Shown here: in pieces, positions 1-6,650 of the stretch | Layout of the letters: each line of letters starts with the position of its first letter | How positions within the stretch are numbered: position 1 is the first letter of the stretch | From: Defluviitaleaceae bacterium | GTDB taxonomy: Bacteria > Bacillota > Clostridia > Lachnospirales > WRAX01 | Assembly: GCA_009784575.1 (NCBI GenBank) | Contig: WRBK01000001.1 | Location: 1 to 64,000, forward strand | DNA: 64,000 nt | Direction: 5' to 3' | The notes under the pieces: generated by a model | Told to the model about the DNA's origin: nothing | The model's database searches: none | Seen by the model: the letters and a program-made list of their open reading frames with translations, nothing else | Position numbers and translations under genes: made by a program

Positions 1-93
1 AAAAAAAAATTTATAAAGGGGGGGGGGGGGGGGGGGGCAATAGACAGTATGTATTTGTAATGAAAATGTAATGTTGAGTTATCCTTATATTTC
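1..93. other. Homopolymer-rich window edge with no gene
   Basis: Nine A residues are followed by a short AT stretch and then a run of 20 G residues at 18-37. No gene or signal is visible before the Nudix gene begins on the minus strand. Such a run next to poly-A is most simply a contig end or assembly artefact. A true simple-sequence tract cannot be excluded. Confidence 0.6.
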
Positions 94-513
94 TCACTGT
101 TTATCTAAAGCTATCAGAAACAACCCATGAATAGTAGGGTAAGTCAAATCATCTGGCAAAGAATCTGCAAAGCATACCTTCTCCATTTCACTATGAGCAG
201 GTATATCAGATAAGGCATGAACCACCGCAAAGAACACCTGCCCATTACCTGATATATCAATCCCACTAAAACTGCCGCTATACGAGCAGTCGCATAATGG
301 CTCTATATCAAAATCAACCGCCCCTGTTTCTTCAAACAATTCTCTTTTGGCGGCCTCTGGGGGTGTTTCACCTTTTTCTATATGTCCGCCCTGTGTTTCC
401 CATGTGGTTCTATTCTTGTGTTTGCTAAAAATCCATTTGCCTTTGTGCAGCGAGATAATATCTACATACTTGTATTCGCCAAGTGTGCCAAGTGGATATG
501 TTGTGCATTTCAT
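94..513 (-). CDS. Nudix hydrolase
   Basis: This 139-residue protein should hydrolyse a nucleoside diphosphate linked to another moiety; the substrate cannot be read from the sequence. The Nudix box is complete at about residues 43-65, beginning GGHIEKGE and continuing with REL and EETGA, so the metal-binding glutamates are present. The length suits a one-domain Nudix enzyme. The ATG follows a GAGGTGA ribosome site at normal spacing. It is the last visible gene of a minus-strand run with maf and the sirtuin, which suggests nucleotide housekeeping. I see no sign of truncation. Confidence 0.9.
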   Translation of the reverse strand: MKCTTYPLGTLGEYKYVDIISLHKGKWIFSKHKNRTTWETQGGHIEKGETPPEAAKRELFEETGAVDFDIEPLCDCSYSGSFSGIDISGNGQVFFAVVHALSDIPAHSEMEKVCFADSLPDDLTYPTIHGLFLIALDKQ

Positions 514-529
514 ATATGAATCACCTCGA

Positions 530-1126
530 TTACTCCAAATCCTCTAATGCCCAAACATCCACGCCTATATTTCCAAGCTCCACACATAGCCGTGAAATGG
601 GCAGCCCCATTACAGTGAAAAAGTCGCCCTCAATGCGCTCTACAAGCAACGCTCCGCGTCCTTGTGCGGCATATGCGCCAGCTTTGTCGAAGGATTCATC
701 GGATGCTATGTAGCCGCCTATTTCGTAATTGGTTAGTGGGCGAAAAAACACATCTGTCGCCTCTACAAAGCTATACGTCTCGTCCTCATTGCCTGTTTTG
801 ATGATGGCGACACCTGTGTAAACTGTGTGTTTGCGCCCTTGCAATGCCCTAAGCATAGCAAAAGCCGTAGCACCATCCGTTGGCTTGGTTAATACCTTGT
901 CATCAAGCGAAACTAGCGTGTCGGCGGCTATGATGATGGCTTCGCCTGATATCTGCGCTCGTACAGCTCTGGCTTTGCGCAGAGCCAATTGCTCCACCTG
1001 CTCATGCGCCAAAATTTCACCGTCTACGCTTTCATCCACATCGCTTACGATAATTTCGCAGGGGATTCCTGCTTGCTCCATCAGTTGTTGTCGCCTAGGC
1101 GAGCTAGATGCTAGAATGATTCTCAT
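530..1126 (-). CDS. maf: Maf-family nucleoside triphosphate pyrophosphatase
   Basis: Maf proteins hydrolyse non-canonical or modified nucleoside triphosphates (dTTP/UTP type) and have been linked to inhibition of septum formation. The N-terminus carries the family signature LASSSPRR, and the conserved AADT segment follows near residue 70. I take the ATG at 1126, just before IILASSSPRR and preceded by TGGAGA, rather than the upstream TTG. This gives 198 residues, the usual length. The gene starts about 13 bases after the sirtuin stop, so the two are probably co-transcribed. Confidence 0.92.
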   Translation of the reverse strand: MRIILASSSPRRQQLMEQAGIPCEIIVSDVDESVDGEILAHEQVEQLALRKARAVRAQISGEAIIIAADTLVSLDDKVLTKPTDGATAFAMLRALQGRKHTVYTGVAIIKTGNEDETYSFVEATDVFFRPLTNYEIGGYIASDESFDKAGAYAAQGRGALLVERIEGDFFTVMGLPISRLCVELGNIGVDVWALEDLE

Positions 1127-1139
1127 AGGCTTGTCTCCA

Positions 1140-1883
1140 TTATCCAATAGTTTTCATAACCTCATTAAACACCGCGCCAATACTTTTGTTTATAACCAAA
1201 TCTGCTCGGCTATCGTATGTCGTTTCACCTTTGTTAATTAACACTAGGTTGCTACCGCCAAAATACTCAATTAGCCCCGCCGCAGGGTACACCACAAGCG
1301 ACGTACCGCCTATAATCAAACAATCTGCGCGCCCTATGGAATTTATTGCAGAGCGCATCACATTATCATCAAGCGATTCGCCGTATAGCACCACATCAGG
1401 GCGTACTGTACCGCCACAACTTTCACATTTGGTTACATTTTCCCCTGCCAGCGCGTATTTTAAATCATATTTTTTCTTGCATTTTTCGCAATAATGCCTA
1501 TCATTCGCTCCATGTAGCTCCATCACATTCTTGCTGCCCGCCGCCTGATGCAAACCATCAATATTCTGCGTTATTACGGCATTTAGCAGACCCCTTGCTT
1601 CAAGCTGTGCAAGTGCTATATGCGCCGCATTTGGTCTGGCATCTGCATGTATCAAGTTTTCTTTATAATACCGAAAAAACAACTCAGGGTTTCGGCGATA
1701 GCAATAATTGCTAATAAGCTCCTCAGGTGATGCACCATAGTTTTTTTGCGCGGTATAAAGACCCTTTTCGGAGCGAAAATCAGGCATGCCGCTTTCGGTG
1801 GAAACACCCGCGCCGCCAAAAAAGACGGTGTTTTTGCTGGATTTTATGATTTCAGCTAGTTTATTAATGCTCCCAATGTCCAT
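1140..1883 (-). CDS. cobB: SIR2-family NAD-dependent protein deacylase
   Basis: Sirtuins remove acyl groups from lysine using NAD+, producing nicotinamide and O-acyl-ADP-ribose. The NAD site motifs GAGVSTESGMPDFR and TQNIDGLHQAAG are intact. The catalytic His lies in ELHG, and a four-cysteine zinc site is visible (CEKC, then CESC). The length of about 247 residues fits the bacterial family. The ATG at 1883 follows GAGGT with 6-base spacing and lies two bases from the preceding gene's stop, so it is preferred to the ATG at 1901. Symbol assigned by family. Confidence 0.92.
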   Translation of the reverse strand: MDIGSINKLAEIIKSSKNTVFFGGAGVSTESGMPDFRSEKGLYTAQKNYGASPEELISNYCYRRNPELFFRYYKENLIHADARPNAAHIALAQLEARGLLNAVITQNIDGLHQAAGSKNVMELHGANDRHYCEKCKKKYDLKYALAGENVTKCESCGGTVRPDVVLYGESLDDNVMRSAINSIGRADCLIIGGTSLVVYPAAGLIEYFGGSNLVLINKGETTYDSRADLVINKSIGAVFNEVMKTIG

Positions 1884-1884
1884 T

Positions 1885-2223
1885 TTATACCTCGTTGTCA
1901 ATAATATTTTTCCGCATCTCCAGCACCTTCTTCAAGCAATCCAAAGCCGCCTCTTCGGGGTTACAAAATGCCATGGCAGAATTACAAATATTGCTATACT
2001 CTTTACCAAAAATCATAGCATCCCTAACCAGGTGCGCAAGAGTCGCCGCACCATCAAGATGTATATAGCAAATGCAGTTTTCTTTGTAATTAATTTGCCA
2101 TAGCGTATCGCCGAGTTTATTTGATGCAAATGCATTAGATTCAATAAAGTCCGCAAAATCTAAGGCATTGCCCCTTGTGTTGTCGTTTAAAACATTTTGT
2201 ATAGCATCCTTGAAATCATTTAT
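1885..2223 (-). CDS. Hypothetical protein with a probable AUA start
   Basis: I do not recognise this 112-residue protein. The reading frame stays open to 2340, but the extra N-terminal part only mirrors the end of the glycosylase gene. The only good ribosome site, AGAGGAGG, sits inside the glycosylase 3' end, and 9 bases after it the in-frame codon is ATA (2223-2221). The nearby ATG is out of frame and hits a stop after 10 codons. So either translation starts at AUA or a single-base frameshift has split the N-terminus. The product is acidic to neutral, with Cys at several positions and no signal peptide. Confidence 0.6.
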   Translation of the reverse strand: MNDFKDAIQNVLNDNTRGNALDFADFIESNAFASNKLGDTLWQINYKENCICYIHLDGAATLAHLVRDAMIFGKEYSNICNSAMAFCNPEEAALDCLKKVLEMRKNIIDNEV

Positions 2224-2227
2224 TTCC

Positions 2228-2830
2228 CTATACCTCCTCTGAATATATCTCCCACAAATATAGTGACGCAACCGACCCATAAGGTGCATACCGCCTAGCA
2301 TACCGCTCAAACCGCTCGCGCGGCATATCTTTATGCCCATAAAGCCTCATCATGCCACGGCGAATGGCTAGGTCGCCAAAAGACATGATGTTTGGGCGTT
2401 GCAACGAGAAAATTAACAACATCTCTGCTGTCCAAACCCCTACGCCATCAAGCGCAGTAAGAGCCTTGATTACATCCTCATCATCCATATTTTTTAGCCC
2501 GTAAAAATCGATGCGCTCATCCATTGCTGCCTTCGCCACGCCCTTTATGTAGCTTGCCTTGCGCATGGACATTCCGCAAGCTTGTACACTATCTATAGAA
2601 ATCGCATGTAATCGCGCCGCATCCATGCTATATAGCTCGCGTAACCTACGTGTTACTGTTGCTGCGGCTTTTGCAGATATTTGTTGCCCCACAATGCTCT
2701 CAATAAGAGATGCAAAAATATCAGGATTTACCCCGCGTTGTATCATGCCTATTCTATCAATGGCGGCGGCAAGCTTTTTGTCCTTGGCGCGCAAATGACT
2801 TAATTCTTTTTCACCATATTCAAAATTAAT
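2228..2830 (-). CDS. DNA-3-methyladenine glycosylase (AlkA/HhH-GPD), probable AUU start
   Basis: This base-excision glycosylase of the helix-hairpin-helix superfamily should remove alkylated purines. The HhH-GPD core is clear: IVGQQIS, then LDGVGVWTAEMLL, then SFGDLAIRRG, which carries the catalytic aspartate. The TTG at 2794 would cut off the segment FEYGEKELSH that family members carry before RAKDKKL. Extending upstream, the only plausible start is ATT at 2830. It overlaps the preceding stop as ATTAA in the way ATGA overlaps do, and has GGTGAT about 5 bases upstream. That gives 200 residues. Confidence 0.85.
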   Translation of the reverse strand: MNFEYGEKELSHLRAKDKKLAAAIDRIGMIQRGVNPDIFASLIESIVGQQISAKAAATVTRRLRELYSMDAARLHAISIDSVQACGMSMRKASYIKGVAKAAMDERIDFYGLKNMDDEDVIKALTALDGVGVWTAEMLLIFSLQRPNIMSFGDLAIRRGMMRLYGHKDMPRERFERYARRYAPYGSVASLYLWEIYSEEV

Positions 2831-3761
2831 GGGATATCACCGCATTTCCTTCTGCATCTTTAGCTTTACGTACAGCGGCATTTGCCCGCTCAATAATCTC
2901 TGCAAGACTGGTGTCGCTTTGCTCTGCAATTGAGGTTGACACGCCCAAAGATGCCGTAATGGATAGGGATAAGTCAAAGCCTGTCATTACAAATTGTTGC
3001 TTGACGATATTGTCATGTATACGCCGTGCTGTTTTTGAAGCATATTTTGCATCTATACCAGGCAGCATAATAATGAATCGGTCGCCGCCATATCTCCCAA
3101 CTATGGAATCATCGCGCAATACATGCCTGATGCGCCTTGCCAATATCCTTAGCACCTCATCGCTTACGTCATGACCATGCTCGTCGCTCACACCCTTAAA
3201 ACCATCGGCATCTATCATCACAATAGAAAAAGGAATACTGTTTATCATGCAATATTGCAGACTTGCCTCTGCCGCATCTATAAAATAATGGCGGTTATAT
3301 AGCCCTGTTAGCCCATCCGTGGAGGCTAGCCGCTCTAGCTGTGTTCTCATCTCTGCAAGGGCGGTAAAATCGCGTAGGTCGTGTATATAGCGTACAACAT
3401 AAGGCTTGTTTGAAATCATCACACGCGTTAGTGTTATTTCGCATGGGATGATGTTGCCGTCTGGCTCAGAATGCATCCATTGGCTATGCGCATGACCTAC
3501 CTCAAAGGCTTGACACAATATCTCATGCGCCTTTACCTCCGAAAGCTCGCCGTCCGCTTGGTATTTCGGAGAAAGATTGTCAAACTTCTCAACACATTCA
3601 GTGGCATCCGAAAACTGAAAAAGCTTGACCATGCGTTCATTTATGTCTACAATATTTTGTTTTTCGTCAAAAATAGCGTATGCCAAAGGCAAAGAATCCA
3701 TTATTGCCTGTGAAAACCTTGTATTATTTTGTGACACTTTTGATTTTGAAAATAAGTTCAT
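2826..3761 (-). CDS. PAS-GGDEF protein, possibly a degenerate diguanylate cyclase
   Basis: The 311-residue soluble protein has a PAS-like sensor (about residues 20-130) followed by a GGDEF domain (about 145-305), the family that makes cyclic di-GMP. The signature reads RYGGDRF at 223-229, with Arg in place of the fourth-position Glu. The inhibitory RxxD site upstream is also absent (RDDS). The metal-binding region DADGFKG is present. Activity is therefore uncertain: it could be a weak cyclase or a GTP/c-di-GMP-binding regulator. The ATG at 3761 follows AGAGGTG with 6-base spacing. Cyclic di-GMP control would fit a motile organism. Confidence 0.88.
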   Translation of the reverse strand: MNLFSKSKVSQNNTRFSQAIMDSLPLAYAIFDEKQNIVDINERMVKLFQFSDATECVEKFDNLSPKYQADGELSEVKAHEILCQAFEVGHAHSQWMHSEPDGNIIPCEITLTRVMISNKPYVVRYIHDLRDFTALAEMRTQLERLASTDGLTGLYNRHYFIDAAEASLQYCMINSIPFSIVMIDADGFKGVSDEHGHDVSDEVLRILARRIRHVLRDDSIVGRYGGDRFIIMLPGIDAKYASKTARRIHDNIVKQQFVMTGFDLSLSITASLGVSTSIAEQSDTSLAEIIERANAAVRKAKDAEGNAVISH

Positions 3762-3868
3762 AAAAATCACCTCTAGTTACTATTTTATAGAATTTCGGAT
3801 GATTTTGCAAGTGGCAATTGTGCGGTGATATAGGAGGTGGGGGATTGCCGATTGGGAAATGAGAGACA

Positions 3869-3907
3869 ACCCCCGTCTTTTGCTTGTTTTAAAGCGAAGA
3901 CGGGGGT
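3869..3907. terminator. Inverted repeat, possible terminator
   Basis: An 11-base perfect inverted repeat (3869-3879 and 3897-3907, ACCCCCGTCTT and complement) encloses a 17-base loop. It lies between the acetyltransferase and the GGDEF gene, both on the minus strand. There is no clear T-run, so intrinsic termination is only possible. Confidence 0.45.
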
Positions 3908-3925
3908 GGTGGTCATATTCTGTAA

Positions 3926-3943
3926 GGGCGGTCGTGACCGCCC
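3926..3943. repeat. Short GC-rich palindromic repeat
   Basis: GGGCGGTC and GACCGCCC face each other across two bases, preceded by TGTAA. The architecture matches the palindrome embedded in purH at 18194-18212, so this looks like a small dispersed REP-like repeat. The rest of the 3762-3994 gap holds only the inverted repeat at 3869. Confidence 0.55.
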
Positions 3944-3994
3944 ACTTTCTATGTTAATGCTTGCCAGCTTCCTTATAGAAAAACCACAATATCT

Positions 3995-4633
3995 CTAAAC
4001 CCTAGCCCGATAAGAAATATAATATCCCTCACGTCTAAAGCCCAGATGCATAGCCGCGCCCGTCTCTGTAAAGTTATCGCGGTCTACCATAAAGAGGATT
4101 TCATGCTCCTGCTGTTTGGCAAAGCCCTTTTGCGCAGCGGTGCTTAGCAGGGATATTTTATCATCCATACTATCCGCCGCAACGCGATATATTTCCCAGC
4201 CGCTACGCATAATTACATAGCCCACAACCCCGCCATCGCGACTGATTATAAAAATATCCCAGATATGCGGATTTGTATGCAGTTCGGATAGCAAAAGCTC
4301 GCTATTCCAAAACATCTCAGGGCTGACCGCGTTATGGTAAGCGGCGAAAGTGGCGAAATTGTCAATTGTTACGGGAGCAATATCCCCTGCTGTTGGCAAA
4401 TCCACCATATCCTTTTGAGCGAGGCGCATCTCCAAGCAGTTATCAGACATGACTGCCCCAACTGAAAGCAAATACTTCTCGGGCGCAAGGGTGTTGTGAA
4501 AGCAAAAGTCTACTAAAAAGCCAGAGTAGTTAGCGGAAAGATTCTCCCATACACGCTCTATGTCATGCATATCCACATCGTCTATTTGGATATATTTAGC
4601 GTTACCATTTACTGTTAGTTTTATGTCGTTCAT
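3995..4633 (-). CDS. GNAT-family N-acetyltransferase-like protein
   Basis: This 212-residue protein resembles GNAT acyltransferases in its C-terminal half. A central strand reads GGVVGYVIM, and the end, MHLGFRREGYYISY, is the usual last element of such enzymes. The N-terminal half is divergent and its acceptor substrate is unknown. ATG start with GGAGA upstream. It follows dnaJ after 157 bases containing inverted repeats, so it is probably not tightly coupled to the heat-shock operon. Confidence 0.7.
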   Translation of the reverse strand: MNDIKLTVNGNAKYIQIDDVDMHDIERVWENLSANYSGFLVDFCFHNTLAPEKYLLSVGAVMSDNCLEMRLAQKDMVDLPTAGDIAPVTIDNFATFAAYHNAVSPEMFWNSELLLSELHTNPHIWDIFIISRDGGVVGYVIMRSGWEIYRVAADSMDDKISLLSTAAQKGFAKQQEHEILFMVDRDNFTETGAAMHLGFRREGYYISYRARV

Positions 4634-4670
4634 GTTATAGATTCTCCAATCTCAAGGGGTATAGAAGGGT

Positions 4671-4786
4671 AACTTGTTCAAGCTTCTAATACATATGCTT
4701 GATGAGCAAGTCGTACTAAACGCCTGTATAATCAGCTTTGTTACAACTTGCTCATCAAGTATGTCTCTTAAAAACTTGAGCAAGTT
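4671..4786. repeat. Nested inverted repeats downstream of dnaJ
   Basis: A 14-base perfect inverted repeat, CTTGATGAGCAAGT at 4698-4711 and its complement at 4746-4759, is flanked by related AACTTGTTCAAG (4671) and AACTTGAGCAAG (4773) segments. Together they could fold into a long stem just after the dnaJ stop. It may act as a terminator or RNA-stabilising element, or be a repeat remnant. Confidence 0.5.
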
Positions 4787-4789
4787 GCA

Positions 4790-5917
4790 TTACTTCTTAA
4801 ACTTATTAAAAAACCCCTTCTTGCCTTCCTCCACGCTTTCACCACCCGCCGCCGCAAACTGCCGCAACAGGTCTTTTTGTCCATCTGTCAAGCTTCTAGG
4901 CACAACCAATTTCAGCACAACAACCATATCGCCAGACCTATTGGGCGAATTGATATGCGGAATACCCTTGCCGCGCAATGTCACCATTGCATCGGGCTGG
5001 GTGCCAGCCGAAAGCCTGTGAAACTCCTCACCATATGGTGTATCTATGCTGATTTCGCCGCCGAGTGCGGCTTGCGTAAAGCTTATTTGCTTTTCCATAT
5101 AAAGGTCATTGCCGCGCCGCACATAGTTTGGGTGCGAGGATACCAAAATACGCACATACATATCACCCCGAGGCGCGCCAATGTCGCCCGCCTCGCCTTG
5201 CCCTGTGTAGCGTATGCTCTGCCCATTATCAATGCCTTTTGGCACACTAACGGCGATTTTTTTGCTTTTGTTCACTTTGCCGCCACCGCTACAGGTAGGG
5301 CATGGCTCTTTTATCACTTTGCCTGCCCCTCGGCATGCTTTACATGTTGTGGAGGTTTGCATGTAGCCAAGTGGGGTTTGCATAGTTTGCTGCACCTGTC
5401 CCGTGCCATTGCAAGGCTTGCAACTCTCAGGGGTCGTACCCGCTTTAGCACCCGTACCACGGCAATCATCGCAATTATCCTTTATATCAAACTCCAGCTC
5501 GCGCTCCACGCCAAAAATAGCATCTTCAAAGTCCACCTGCAAGGTAATCTCTACATCGCTACCCCTTGCAAGCCCACGCCGCGTACGCCGTCTGCCCCCA
5601 AAAACACCCATTTCATTGATAATATCAGCAAAGTCAGCAAAACTGCCAAAGCCACCGAACCCGCCGCCATGACCACTGCCGCCAAAGCCAGCCCCACTAG
5701 CCGCATGACCAAATTGGTCATACCGCGCTCGCTTTTCGGTATCAGAAAGCACGGTGTATGCCTCGTTTATCTCCTTAAACTTTGCTTCGGCTGTGGTATC
5801 ACCAGGGTTTGAATCAGGGTGATATTTTTTCACCGCTGCACGATATGCTTTTTTTAGCTCGTCGTCGGTAGCGCCCTTTGCCACGCCTAGTAGTTCGTAA
5901 TAATCTTGCTTTGCCAT
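4790..5917 (-). CDS. dnaJ: Chaperone DnaJ (Hsp40)
   Basis: DnaJ delivers unfolded clients to DnaK and stimulates its ATPase. The J domain at the N-terminus carries HPD (KYHPDSN). A Gly/Phe-rich linker follows, then four zinc motifs (CDDCRGTG, CKPCNGTG, CKACRGAG, CPTCSGGG) and the C-terminal client-binding domain. The 375 residues are typical of class I DnaJ. I choose the ATG at 5917 (MAKQDYYELLGV), preceded by AAGGGG. The longer frame to 6007 only overlaps the MNT-HEPN gene. It starts 5 bases after that gene's stop. Confidence 0.97.
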   Translation of the reverse strand: MAKQDYYELLGVAKGATDDELKKAYRAAVKKYHPDSNPGDTTAEAKFKEINEAYTVLSDTEKRARYDQFGHAASGAGFGGSGHGGGFGGFGSFADFADIINEMGVFGGRRRTRRGLARGSDVEITLQVDFEDAIFGVERELEFDIKDNCDDCRGTGAKAGTTPESCKPCNGTGQVQQTMQTPLGYMQTSTTCKACRGAGKVIKEPCPTCSGGGKVNKSKKIAVSVPKGIDNGQSIRYTGQGEAGDIGAPRGDMYVRILVSSHPNYVRRGNDLYMEKQISFTQAALGGEISIDTPYGEEFHRLSAGTQPDAMVTLRGKGIPHINSPNRSGDMVVVLKLVVPRSLTDGQKDLLRQFAAAGGESVEEGKKGFFNKFKK

Positions 5918-5922
5918 TTGGT

Positions 5923-6645
5923 TTAATCCCCTTCTTGTTGCAGTTGTTTCAGTGCATCTTCGCAATATTCTTGTAGTTCTGGTACATATTCTTGCGCTAT
6001 TTTCCACAAAGTTTCAATGTCAATTTCGTAATATTCATGAGCAATCACATTGCGCATTGCTTTAATTTTTGTCCATGGCATCTTCACAAATTTCGTCCTA
6101 AAGTCATCAGAGAGGCGGTTGGTATGTTCGCCGATTTGAAAGACACTCATAGAAACAGAATTTTTGTATGCAAAGTCATTACAAAATAATTCATAGTCGT
6201 TACCGAATCGCTCAATAAACTGAGGAATTTCTCTGCAATATTTCAAAACCCTTTTTAAAATTATCTCATCTCTTTGCAATTTGCTCAAAAATGATGACCT
6301 CCTCTGCTCTTCAGGCACAAACACTGGCTCTTCTAAAAAAACACCCGCCTCATATAAAAGCACATGGTCGCTAGAGATTCTTTTTATAAACTCCGAGTTG
6401 GGATTACTTATACTTACAACATCTACTTTTACGCCAAGTCTGTCCTGCATATCATTTTGAAAATCATTAGACATCCACTCGCCGTAAATATTGCCGCCCT
6501 CGCAACGCAAGTCAATATCGCTATCAGCAGTATTATCACCACGAGCATAAGAGCCGAAGAGGTAAACCCTCTCGACCCCATACTCTTTGGCTATAGGTTC
6601 AACAGCCTGTTTTATATCATATATGCTCAATTTGTTTTTGACCAT
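5923..6645 (-). CDS. Single-chain MNT nucleotidyltransferase-HEPN protein (fused toxin-antitoxin)
   Basis: Residues 1-105 form a minimal nucleotidyltransferase with GS at 31-32, DxD at 43-45 and a third Asp at 75, so the catalytic set is intact. Residues 120-240 form a HEPN domain ending in RNVIAHEY at 198-205, an exact RX4HXY motif. In MntA-HepT modules the HEPN protein is a toxic RNase. The nucleotidyltransferase antitoxin silences it by adding AMP to the Tyr of that motif. Those are normally two genes; here both halves lie in one open frame joined by a short linker. The gene begins 5 bases after dnaK and ends 5 bases before dnaJ, so it should be co-expressed with them. That the fusion is self-silencing is inference. 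Confidence 0.85.
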   Translation of the reverse strand: MVKNKLSIYDIKQAVEPIAKEYGVERVYLFGSYARGDNTADSDIDLRCEGGNIYGEWMSNDFQNDMQDRLGVKVDVVSISNPNSEFIKRISSDHVLLYEAGVFLEEPVFVPEEQRRSSFLSKLQRDEIILKRVLKYCREIPQFIERFGNDYELFCNDFAYKNSVSMSVFQIGEHTNRLSDDFRTKFVKMPWTKIKAMRNVIAHEYYEIDIETLWKIAQEYVPELQEYCEDALKQLQQEGD

Positions 6646-6650
6646 ATTTT

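Noticed and set aside
1885-2340. Open frame extending the hypothetical gene upstream into the glycosylase gene
   Set aside because: The extra part only mirrors coding sequence of the glycosylase in another frame and has no ribosome site.
4877-5812. Long plus-strand frame across dnaJ
   Set aside because: It is antisense to conserved dnaJ codons, has no ribosome site and encodes low-complexity, atypical sequence.
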